Positions 7,531-14,335 of a DNA stretch of 14,370 bases are shown here, piece by piece (within the stretch, counting starts at the first letter, position 1; each line of letters opens with the position of its first letter). This DNA is from an uncultured Prevotella sp. (GTDB lineage: Bacteria; Bacteroidota; Bacteroidia; Bacteroidales; Bacteroidaceae): the NCBI GenBank assembly GCA_900542795.1, contig UQPD01000058.1, positions 1 to 14,370 on the forward strand. Direction: 5' to 3'. The notes under the pieces are model-generated. The model did no database searches. It was given only the letters and a program-made list of their open reading frames with translations, and was not told the origin of the DNA. Both the position numbers and the translations under genes were made by a program.

Positions 7531-8084
7531 TTCCTTACAAAAAATACATAGGTTGGGGCGTTTGTTTGTGCGCATGGGCAACAAGCTTCTTGTTGTTTGT
7601 GTCGTGTCACAAACGTTTAGGTCCAACCACCATTCACGTTGAGGACTCTGTGCGCCATTACCCTCCTGTTATTTTGGGCGAAGACATTGACTTGGTGTAT
7701 GTGTTGCACAATACGGGCGATGAAGTGTTGGCTATTACCGATGTGCAGCCTTCTTGTCCTACCATCGAAACTACAGATGCCAACATCACAACTGTGCCAC
7801 CAGGTGAAGAGGTGGTGTTGAAGTTCGTATTCCACTCCGATAAAAACATGGGCTATACCCAGCACAGCATTCGTTTGTTTGGTAACATAGCCCCCAAAGG
7901 TGTGGCAGAACTCGTGTTCGACACCCGCATTGTTCGTCCTTCCATCGACTTGTCTGACTACGAGGAGTATTATCAAGAAGAATTGCGCTCCACAGGCAAA
8001 AAGATGATGGACGCCAGTTACAAGGAATATGAGTATGGTGCTACTGAGGGCGATTACACAACCTATGATGCTCAAGCCAATTAG
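7527..8084 (+). CDS. DUF1573 lipoprotein
   Basis: Predicted 185 residues from ATG 7527, which overlaps the previous stop as ATGA, a classical translational-coupling arrangement; ATG 7521 is an alternative adding two residues. The N-terminus is a hydrophobic signal ending LLFVSC, a probable lipobox (Cys27 from 7527). Residues ~45-130 form one DUF1573 immunoglobulin-like domain: DLVYVLHNTGDEVLAITDVQPSCPTIETT, then VPPGEEVVLKFVFHSD and GYTQHSIRLFGN. Many DUF1573 proteins of this phylum carry two nearby cysteines (SCGC) after the DVQ strand; here only one is present (PSCPT). The C-terminal ~45 residues are acidic and Tyr-rich (DYEEYYQEELR, EYEYGATEGDYTTYDA). The role in the phylum is not established; position suggests an envelope accessory protein of the export system. 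Confidence 0.85.
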   Translation: MIPYKKYIGWGVCLCAWATSFLLFVSCHKRLGPTTIHVEDSVRHYPPVILGEDIDLVYVLHNTGDEVLAITDVQPSCPTIETTDANITTVPPGEEVVLKFVFHSDKNMGYTQHSIRLFGNIAPKGVAELVFDTRIVRPSIDLSDYEEYYQEELRSTGKKMMDASYKEYEYGATEGDYTTYDAQAN

Positions 8085-8129
8085 TGCGATGATAGAATAA
8101 TTTTTTTGAATAAAATAACTCCTAAGAAT

Positions 8130-8588
8130 ATGAAAGAAATTGCAGGAAAAGAATCAAGTAGCTTTAAAGTGCTCTTGGTTGATGACATACCTTTAAATTT
8201 ACTCTTGCTCGACAAAATGCTGAAGCCTTTTGATTTTCAAATAGTGAAGGCAAATGGTGGACGCGAAGCGTTGCAAGAGGTACAGAAACGTTGGCATACG
8301 CCCGACCAAATAGACTTGGCGATTGTAGACCTTATGATGCCCGAGGTAGATGGTTTCCAGGTTATAGAAAGTTTACGTAAGGGGTATGAGATGGAGGGCA
8401 ATGCCGTTCCACCACAAAACAAAACAGCCTTGCCCCTTATTATCCTTTCGGGTTTAAGCTTTGAGGAAGATGTGAAGAAAGGTTTGGCGTTAGGAGCCAA
8501 CCACTATCTTACCAAACCCATTGTGATGAACAAACTCTATGACACAGTAACACAATTGCTGACGGAGAAGGTTGAGGCGGAAAAATAA
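8130..8588 (+). CDS. Stand-alone response regulator (receiver domain only)
   Basis: Predicted 152 residues consisting of one CheY-like receiver with no output domain. Numbered from ATG 8130, the key residues are all present: acidic pair D18-D19 (LLVDDIPLN), phospho-acceptor D67 (IVDLMMPEVDG), Ser107 in IILSG, and Lys129 in YLTKP. A TTG at 8106 would add eight residues, but it sits directly in a run of T; ATG 8130 is the better start. The gene follows the DUF1573 gene by 45 bp and probably belongs to the same transcript. Without an output domain it must act by protein contact or as a phosphorelay intermediate. The two histidine kinases at 10386 and 13044 are the obvious candidate partners. I infer it links phosphosignalling to the polysaccharide machinery. 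Confidence 0.9.
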   Translation: MKEIAGKESSSFKVLLVDDIPLNLLLLDKMLKPFDFQIVKANGGREALQEVQKRWHTPDQIDLAIVDLMMPEVDGFQVIESLRKGYEMEGNAVPPQNKTALPLIILSGLSFEEDVKKGLALGANHYLTKPIVMNKLYDTVTQLLTEKVEAEK

Positions 8589-8676
8589 AACAGAGAAGTC
8601 GTCTAAACTTTTCTGACGAAGGTTAGATTAACAGGATTTTTCTAACAAAAACAAAGAAAATACACCTATTATATAT

Positions 8677-10131
8677 ATGATAAAAAAAACATTGCTCACA
8701 TGGATGTTTGCGATGGTAGCCTTGGCAATGAACGCGCAGACTCAAAAACTCCCCGTGCTGAAGGTTACCTTCGATGGTGCATTTAATGCCAAAATGGACT
8801 ATCTGCCAGGATTTATGGAACTTACAGATGCGGATGGCAAGGTGGTAAACCTGCCTGCTAAGTTTAAAACACGTGGTGCAACTGCTAAGCATTACCTCAT
8901 GAAGCCTTCGTTCAACATGAAGCTTCGCAACGATGACTACACAGCGCAACAAGACAGTGCCTTGTTGGGCATGCGTAGTTGTTCGTCGTGGATTCTCGAT
9001 GCCATGGCTATCGATTGCATTGGTATGCGCAACCGCGTTTGCTTTGACATTTGGAATCAATTTTCGCGTTTGCCTTACGACACACAATTCGATGGACGCA
9101 ATGGTACCGAAGGTCGCTTTGTGGAGGTGTACATCAATAATGAGTATAAGGGCATTTACTGTTTGAATGATCGCATCAACCGCAAGTTGCTCAACTTGAA
9201 AAAGGTGAAGGAAAATCCCGACAACACCTTCCAAGTGCGTGGCGTGCTTTATAAGAGTGGAACCAACTCTATTGCCAATCAAAACACCCCAGGTTATAAC
9301 GACGACTACACTGCTTGTGTGGTGGAGTGGCACAATGCTTGGGAACTTGCAGAACCCGATGAAGAATATGCTTGCGAAGCAGCTTGGCAACCTTTGCAGG
9401 ACCTTTATGCAGGTAAGCGTAGCTACGATGAGGTGAAAAAGTATTTCTACCTCGATAACATGGTAGACTATCAGCTCTTTGTGATGGCATTTAGCATTTC
9501 AGACAATTGGGGTAATAAAAACCACTTCTTCTCAGTGCGCAACATCACAAAGGATATTGACGATGTAGAGCCTACTGAAGCTGCGCGTCGCAAGTTCGTA
9601 ATTACGCCTTGGGACCTCGACACTTCGTTGGGAGGTAGCTACAATGGTTCTAAATCTGATGGCAACTACAGTAATTGGCGCGTGGCAGATGTTGTGAAGA
9701 ATGGAGGCTTCTATCCTTTCAGTATTTGTCAGGGTCAAGCAGAATATCAGCAAATGTTGCGTAACCGCTGGGCAACGTTGCGTAAGGGGGACCTTTCGGT
9801 GGAGAACGTATGCAAGGTGATGGACAGTTATCGCGACCTCTTTATTAACACAGGGGCTTGGAGCCGAATGCTTACTCACTTTAATGCGCAAAAGGAAAAA
9901 CCTATGCACGTGAATGACCTTGTCAAAGAAGTAGGCTTGGTTGAGCAGTGGTATAAGGCACGTTTTGCTGAAATGGACAATTACTTTGGTACCACATCGA
10001 GCGGTATTCACAGTGTTGAGGCGAATGCTGCTGACAATTCAACTGAGATTTACGACTTGCAAGGTCGCAAGGTGAGCCAGCCCCAGCAGCATGGCGTATA
10101 TATTAAGGGAGGTAAAAAAGTCTTGTTCTAA
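8677..10131 (+). CDS. Secreted CotH-kinase family protein
   Basis: Predicted 484 residues. A signal peptide (IKKTLLTWMFAMVALAMNA) is cleaved probably after Ala20. The CotH pattern follows in order: RGATAKHYLMKPSFNMKLR at 66-84, SSWILDAMAIDCIGMRNR at 103-120, YKGIYCLNDRINRKLL at 157-172, DNWGNKNHFFSVRN at 276-289, and ITPWDLDTSLGG at 309-320 with the conserved WDLD. CotH proteins are atypical secreted kinases; the founding member phosphorylates spore coat proteins in Bacillus. Their substrates in Bacteroidota are unknown. The C-terminus (EIYDLQGRKVSQPQ...GVYIKGGKKVLF, ~457-484) is the short domain found at the end of many exported Prevotella proteins, possibly a sorting or anchoring signal. 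A hairpin follows the gene at 10149-10184. The 88-bp gap from the receiver gene leaves it open whether it is in the same operon. Confidence 0.88.
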   Translation: MIKKTLLTWMFAMVALAMNAQTQKLPVLKVTFDGAFNAKMDYLPGFMELTDADGKVVNLPAKFKTRGATAKHYLMKPSFNMKLRNDDYTAQQDSALLGMRSCSSWILDAMAIDCIGMRNRVCFDIWNQFSRLPYDTQFDGRNGTEGRFVEVYINNEYKGIYCLNDRINRKLLNLKKVKENPDNTFQVRGVLYKSGTNSIANQNTPGYNDDYTACVVEWHNAWELAEPDEEYACEAAWQPLQDLYAGKRSYDEVKKYFYLDNMVDYQLFVMAFSISDNWGNKNHFFSVRNITKDIDDVEPTEAARRKFVITPWDLDTSLGGSYNGSKSDGNYSNWRVADVVKNGGFYPFSICQGQAEYQQMLRNRWATLRKGDLSVENVCKVMDSYRDLFINTGAWSRMLTHFNAQKEKPMHVNDLVKEVGLVEQWYKARFAEMDNYFGTTSSGIHSVEANAADNSTEIYDLQGRKVSQPQQHGVYIKGGKKVLF

Positions 10132-10148
10132 TTTTCCGAAACCCTATC

Positions 10149-10184
10149 CTTAAGGGTGGTTTAAGAGTAAAAACTGCCCTTAAG
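10149..10184 (+). terminator. Hairpin downstream of the CotH-family gene
   Basis: CTTAAGGGTGG at 10149-10159 pairs with CTGCCCTTAAG at 10174-10184: an 11-bp stem with two G-T pairs and a 14-nt loop, 17 bp after the stop codon. No T-run follows on the + strand, so it is not a textbook intrinsic terminator, but the position suits a transcript 3' end. The AGGGTGGTTT string recurs in the hairpin region at 12944-12984. Confidence 0.55.
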
Positions 10185-10286
10185 TAGTTAAAAAGATTAT
10201 AATTGGCGTTTTGATGTATAAAAAACAGTATCAACTATTGTGAGTTATAGAAAAAATGCCGAAATTTGAATTTCCTTTCGCTGACG

Positions 10287-10351
10287 ATGGGGGAGGTAAT
10301 CATTGAGTATTACAATTTATGGTTATAAAGCTTGACGATTACCCCCCCCAT
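10287..10351. promoter_or_regulatory. Inverted repeat with C8 tract upstream of the membrane kinase gene
   Basis: ATGGGGGAGGTAATC (10287-10301) and GATTACCCCCCCCAT (10337-10351) are inverted copies matching at 14 of 15 positions, separated by 35 bp. The one mismatch is within the homopolymer, where the right arm has eight C. Both arms are preceded by TGACGAT. It lies 35 bp before the kinase start, so it could be a leader hairpin or an operator pair. The rest of the 10132-10385 gap shows only the hairpin at 10149 and AT-rich sequence. Confidence 0.5.
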
Positions 10352-10385
10352 TTACAGTTTAATACCTACTAAAAAATTATAGCCT

Positions 10386-11762
10386 ATGCCGCTAAATACA
10401 TATTGGGTTACAGCTGTAAGTTACACGCTTGTTACGTTAGTTATTCTGGTAAAGAGTTGGTCGTTACGCGACCTCTACGAAAATAAGAATCGTGCCTTCA
10501 TCATAATGATGCTTTCTATGCTGCTTTTTAGTTTGCAGGATTTTTTATGGGCATTTTGCTATGATGGCATCATCAATAATGAACGCGTGTTCTTTGTTGT
10601 GTCGCAACTATTTCACTTTTGGTGGGCAATAACAGCTTTTTGCTGGTTATATTACATACTCGATTATTTGGGGGCAGGAAGAATTACGCGTTCCATCTTA
10701 TTAACAATTCAAGGGGCTTTTGTGCTTTTAGGATTGATTATGGTGCTTTATAACACCAAGGAGCCCTTGCTATTCAGCATTGAAAATGGACAGTATATTG
10801 CCGTTTCGCATCGTTGGTACACCTTTTTGTCTCAATATTTCGTGTACATTCTAACGGGTGCCTACACGCTCTTTCAAGTGGTGCTTAATAGGGGTAAACG
10901 CTTGCACCGCTTGCGGTCGAGATATGCGGCAATATGTTGCGCCTCGGTGTTCCCCGTACTCTTAGGTGTGGCTACCATTCACTACACCGATGTGCCTTTC
11001 TATAGTTTAGGCTTCCTGTTCTCGTGTTTTGTGCTCTTCGTGTTTGTGGTAGCGTCCGACTACGAAGAGTTGCGAAAGAAAAAGTCTCTCTTTTTGCGCG
11101 GCATGAGTCATGAACTCCGCACACCGCTTAATGCAATGTATGGCTTTGCGCAATTATTAGGGATGCCTGATGGAACGTGGACTGATAAGGAACGTGAGCG
11201 ATATAACACCTATATCAATAATAGTTATAGTATGATCGACATGCTCATTAACGACCTTATGGTGAGTGTAGAGCTTGGCACACAGCAGTATCACGTAAAG
11301 AAACATGAGGTGGAAGTGGCAAGCGTTTGTAATAACACCATGAGCTTGGTTGAACTTTGCAAACCTACCGATGTGAATATGCAGGTGCTGATTGACTTGC
11401 CCGAGCATTTTATCATCGAGAGCGATTATCGCAGAATTGAGCAAGTGCTCTTTAATTTGCTCACCAATGCCTGTCGCTACACCCTGAATGGAAAAATCCT
11501 CTTGCACGCTGCTTTGCATAAGGATGAATTGCAGTTGGTGGTTTCAAATACTTGTGAACCTATCCCTGTTGAGGAAGCCGAAAATATTTTTGACCCTTCA
11601 ACGCCTATTGGCGAAAGAGTACAGAATTTAGGACTCAAACTAACCGTCTGTCGCAAGGTGGCAGAATTGCTCGGTGGTAGAATTTATTTGGATACTACAT
11701 ATACTGAGGGATGTCGATTTGTGTTGGCGTTAAAAGCTCCGCAACAACACAGAAAACGATAA
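10386..11762 (+). CDS. Seven-helix membrane sensor histidine kinase
   Basis: Predicted 458 residues. The first ~225 residues contain about seven hydrophobic helices (roughly 8-24, 36-56, 68-92, 103-122, 148-167, 180-198, 206-224), a 7TM sensor module with no large extracellular domain. A HisKA domain follows with the H-box MSHELRTPLNAMYGF (phospho-acceptor H242), then an HATPase region with the N-box VLFNLLTNACRYT (N361). The G1 box, normally DxGxG, reads VSNTCEPIP, and the G2 region reads LGLKLTV where GxGLGL is usual, so ATP-lid motifs are degenerate. No receiver domain is attached; a stand-alone receiver is encoded at 8130. The start ATG 10386 is preceded by AAAAATTATAGCCT. The downstream lipoprotein gene starts 55 bp after the stop, possibly in the same transcript. 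The ligand is unknown. Confidence 0.88.
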   Translation: MPLNTYWVTAVSYTLVTLVILVKSWSLRDLYENKNRAFIIMMLSMLLFSLQDFLWAFCYDGIINNERVFFVVSQLFHFWWAITAFCWLYYILDYLGAGRITRSILLTIQGAFVLLGLIMVLYNTKEPLLFSIENGQYIAVSHRWYTFLSQYFVYILTGAYTLFQVVLNRGKRLHRLRSRYAAICCASVFPVLLGVATIHYTDVPFYSLGFLFSCFVLFVFVVASDYEELRKKKSLFLRGMSHELRTPLNAMYGFAQLLGMPDGTWTDKERERYNTYINNSYSMIDMLINDLMVSVELGTQQYHVKKHEVEVASVCNNTMSLVELCKPTDVNMQVLIDLPEHFIIESDYRRIEQVLFNLLTNACRYTLNGKILLHAALHKDELQLVVSNTCEPIPVEEAENIFDPSTPIGERVQNLGLKLTVCRKVAELLGGRIYLDTTYTEGCRFVLALKAPQQHRKR

Positions 11763-11817
11763 ATCATAATTAAACACCAAAAACTAAACATTATATCAAA
11801 AAAACAATTCACTAAAA

Positions 11818-12936
11818 ATGAAAAAGATTTTATTACTCGTAATGACTGCCGTGTTTATGGCAGCATGTTCTTCAGATGAGGTGGGTACAACCACTCCACA
11901 AGCCGAAGTTCCGGGTACCGAAGTATACGCAATGGGTAAACAACTTTCTTTGACTTCTACTTCTATTGCAGCTACACCCGTAAACTATGCCGATGCTTAC
12001 TTCTTTATCCGCATTGACGGACGTATTCCTAAGTCTGTAGGCTCGTATAATATGAAGGACTATTGGCCCAGCAATAGCAATTCCACATCTGTATTTGCCA
12101 ATGGTAACAAGGGTTCAGTGAATTTAGATTATCCTTATTGGAATTTGTGTACTACCGATCGTTATGTCAGTAAGTATGTGTATGACCCCACAGGGCAGAG
12201 CGTAGCGAATGTGCTTGGCAGTGTGCCTACTTACAAGTCGATGATGTCGGTAAATTATAAGAATACAAGCGATATTCAGTCTATTGACACAACCAACTTA
12301 AAGATTATTTGGTATGTAGCCAAATTTACATACGGTAAATGGCACGTTGATGGTGTGCTCACATTTAAGAATGTGGATAACGTAGACAAGATTCCTGGCA
12401 TGACACCCGAAGCAGGATTGGAACCTTCTACCCCCGAACCTCCCATTACCATTGATGGACAAGGCAATGTAGAGGTTGATATTCATCAACAACAACACGA
12501 CACATGGCAAACAATTAAGACTTCAGTACACGTGCGCGACTTGGTGGACAAGGTTACCGTGGAAATTCCTATCGGACGTGAAGATATGGCTGAGACTGAT
12601 GACTTTGACATTCGTACTTACGACCTCGTGTTGGGTGCAAAGGTATATATCAATGGACATGAGTATACACTCGATAGCGAAAGTCCTGTAAAGATTACCA
12701 TCGAACACCAGGTGGATAAAGCCGTATTTACCATTGCATGTACTGACGCCAAATATCTTGCAGCCTTGCGCAAGGAATATGGTGATGGTGTGACCGTGGA
12801 AATCTTTTCATACCCCAAGAATTTAACCAAAGAAGAAGTGTGGGCAAAGCTTAAACAAGCTAAAGTAACTACTACACCTGCCACATACGAGCACTTGCAT
12901 TTTACGGGTGCTACAAGTGCTTTCTTCTCTGAATAA
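11818..12936 (+). CDS. Hypothetical surface lipoprotein
   Basis: Predicted 372 residues; I do not recognise the family. MKKILLLVMTAVFMAAC is a lipoprotein signal with Cys17, followed by SSDEV, which fits the acidic lipoprotein export signal used for surface display in Bacteroidota. The mature protein seems to have two parts: an N-terminal ~170 residues rich in Tyr, Asn and Ser (DAYFFIRIDGRIP, SVNLDYPYWNLC, VAKFTYGKWHVDGVLTF), a proline-rich linker (EAGLEPSTPEPPITIDG, ~200-216), then a beta-rich part with acidic patches (VTVEIPIGREDMAETDDFDIR) and a C-terminal helix segment. Upstream is A-rich leader without a clear promoter. It sits between two histidine kinase genes, which could mean it is a sensed or regulated surface component; that is inference from position only. 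Confidence 0.75.
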   Translation: MKKILLLVMTAVFMAACSSDEVGTTTPQAEVPGTEVYAMGKQLSLTSTSIAATPVNYADAYFFIRIDGRIPKSVGSYNMKDYWPSNSNSTSVFANGNKGSVNLDYPYWNLCTTDRYVSKYVYDPTGQSVANVLGSVPTYKSMMSVNYKNTSDIQSIDTTNLKIIWYVAKFTYGKWHVDGVLTFKNVDNVDKIPGMTPEAGLEPSTPEPPITIDGQGNVEVDIHQQQHDTWQTIKTSVHVRDLVDKVTVEIPIGREDMAETDDFDIRTYDLVLGAKVYINGHEYTLDSESPVKITIEHQVDKAVFTIACTDAKYLAALRKEYGDGVTVEIFSYPKNLTKEEVWAKLKQAKVTTTPATYEHLHFTGATSAFFSE

Positions 12937-12943
12937 GAGTTGC

Positions 12944-12983
12944 AGGGTGGTTTTAAAAAAAAGGTGGTTTTTAGAACCACCCT
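12944..12983. terminator. Hairpin with competing stem arms after the lipoprotein gene
   Basis: GGTGGTT (12963-12969) pairs with AACCACC (12975-12981) around a 5-nt loop. An upstream copy of the left arm, AGGGTGGTT (12944-12952), can instead pair with AACCACCCT (12975-12983) in a 9-bp stem. Between the two left arms lies an A-rich run, so on the minus strand the inner hairpin is followed by eight T. On the + strand there is no T-tract. It most likely ends the lipoprotein transcript before the kinase gene at 13044. A small palindrome, TCTGTcagaACAGA, follows at 12987-13000. Confidence 0.55.
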
Positions 12984-13043
12984 TAATCTGTCAGAACAGA
13001 AAAAATATACATTCTAAACAAATCTCATTATCGAAGAAAAGCT

Positions 13044-14084
13044 ATGATTACAACAGAAGAAGTGTGTAGGCTTATTCGCGACAAAAAGATAATGGACGAT
13101 TCAAACACAACGATTGTTGTGCTCGACGAAAACTTAAGAATCCTGTATGTAAACGACAACTTTATTGCCGCTGATGCACACCTACATCCTGGCGACTTGA
13201 TAAAGTGCAAAAATGCAGTGGAGGCGCAAGAGGGTTGTGGCTCGCACGAGAACTGCAAAGATTGCGAACTGCGTAAAATGGTTGAGGCTTCTATAAGTCG
13301 AAACAAGAAGATGGAAACACAAGCCGACTTCTTGGTAGAATCCAACCAAACGCTTAGTTTACATGCCATTTCAACTCCTTATGAGTATGAAGGTAAAACA
13401 GGTTCGATTGTATTGTTGATTGATAGAACAGAACAGCAGCGCGAGTTTATGCTTGAACGCACGTTCTTTCACGATTTGTTGAATATTTCGGGTGCCTTGA
13501 AAGGGCTGCTTGATTGTGTGCAGCACGACAATGTTCAAGACATCATCCCCATTTTGCGCGATATCTCAGGACAACTCCTTGACGAGGTTGAAGCGCAACG
13601 CGACCTAATCTTTGCAATGAATGGCTTGCTTCAACCTAAACACAAAAGGTTTAAAGCAAGTGATATGTTAGAAAATCTTGATGCCTTGGTACGTATGGCT
13701 AAAGAGATGCACAATATTAAAATTGTTGTAGACTCTACCGTAACAGACGAGGAAGTGAATAGTGATAAAAGACTATTGAAACGTGTGCTCTTCAATATGT
13801 TGAAAAATGCATACGAGGCAAGTCCTAACTCGGTGGTTACATTAGGTCTTCATGCTACGGACGACAAGATTATTTTCTCTACACATAACAATGCGGTCAT
13901 CCCCGAACACATTAAAAGTAAAATATTTATCTACGGCAACTCAACTAAGGGTGCTAAACGTGGTCTGGGTACATACAGCATGAAATTGATTGGCGAGAAT
14001 TTCTTGCATGGACGTGTGTGGTTCGAGTCTGCTGAGGGAGTAGGAACAACCTTCTACATCGAATTGGACAGAGTAAAGGATTAA
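13044..14084 (+). CDS. Soluble PAS-domain sensor histidine kinase with four-Cys motif
   Basis: Predicted 346 residues with no signal peptide or membrane helix. Residues ~15-125 form a PAS-like domain (NTTIVVLDENLRILYVNDNF). Inserted in it is a Cys motif C55-X9-C65-X5-C71-X2-C74 (GDLIKCKN...EGCGSHENCKDCELR), well suited to bind a metal or iron-sulfur cluster or to act as a thiol switch. The kinase part starts with the H-box RTFFHDLLNISGALKGL (H143) and has the N-box LFNMLKNAYEAS (N255). The G1 box is replaced by IIFSTHNNAVIP, and the ATP-lid end reads STKGAKRGLGTYSMKLIGE, a pattern I recall from a PAS-kinase subfamily that lacks a canonical G1. ATG 13044 follows GAAGAAAAGCT. It lies 107 bp after the lipoprotein gene. 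It probably senses a cytoplasmic redox or metal cue and is a candidate partner of the receiver at 8130. Confidence 0.88.
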   Translation: MITTEEVCRLIRDKKIMDDSNTTIVVLDENLRILYVNDNFIAADAHLHPGDLIKCKNAVEAQEGCGSHENCKDCELRKMVEASISRNKKMETQADFLVESNQTLSLHAISTPYEYEGKTGSIVLLIDRTEQQREFMLERTFFHDLLNISGALKGLLDCVQHDNVQDIIPILRDISGQLLDEVEAQRDLIFAMNGLLQPKHKRFKASDMLENLDALVRMAKEMHNIKIVVDSTVTDEEVNSDKRLLKRVLFNMLKNAYEASPNSVVTLGLHATDDKIIFSTHNNAVIPEHIKSKIFIYGNSTKGAKRGLGTYSMKLIGENFLHGRVWFESAEGVGTTFYIELDRVKD

Positions 14085-14101
14085 GTGTTAAGTATTACAA
14101 A

Positions 14102-14145
14102 CTATTGCATGACCTTGCTGAAGCTATTGCATGTCCTTGCTGAAG
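14102..14145. repeat. 22-bp tandem duplication after the PAS kinase gene
   Basis: Two adjacent 22-bp copies, 14102-14123 and 14124-14145, each begin CTATTGCATG and end CCTTGCTGAAG. They differ at one base (A14112 versus T14134). They lie 18 bp after the kinase stop codon. The function is unknown; a recent slippage duplication is the simple explanation. Confidence 0.9.
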
Positions 14146-14284
14146 CAAGAAGCATTTTTCTATTATTATGTAGTCCTTGGAAGTAGGGTGTTCAAAATCC
14201 GCATTTTTTTCTGCATGATATATGATAGAAATATCAAGAAGTCTTACGCGCCAGCCTCACCCCATTAGGGGTGATATAAGGTAG

Positions 14285-14335
14285 CCAGGTATGAGAGTGA
14301 GGGGGAGCTTGTCTCCCCCTCACTCTCATGCCTGG
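14285..14335. terminator. Very strong 23-bp hairpin
   Basis: The arms 14285-14307 (starts CCAGGTATGAG, ends GAGGGGGAG) and 14313-14335 pair over 23 positions with a single T-G wobble and a 5-nt loop (CTTGT). Two more pairs are possible outside (14283-14284 with 14336-14337). TTTCC follows on the + strand. It could be a terminator for the kinase transcript, possibly bidirectional, or a member of an intergenic palindrome family. Confidence 0.65.

Noticed and set aside
7617..8075. Minus-strand open frame of 152 codons
   Set aside because: Antisense to the DUF1573 gene, which has a clear domain and lipoprotein signal.
8623..9390. Minus-strand open frame of 255 codons
   Set aside because: It lies antisense to the well-supported CotH gene and shows no recognisable domain; it is a shadow of codon bias in the real gene.
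12987..13000. Short palindrome TCTGTcagaACAGA as an operator for the PAS kinase gene
   Set aside because: Five-bp arms are short enough to occur by chance and no second copy was found in the window.
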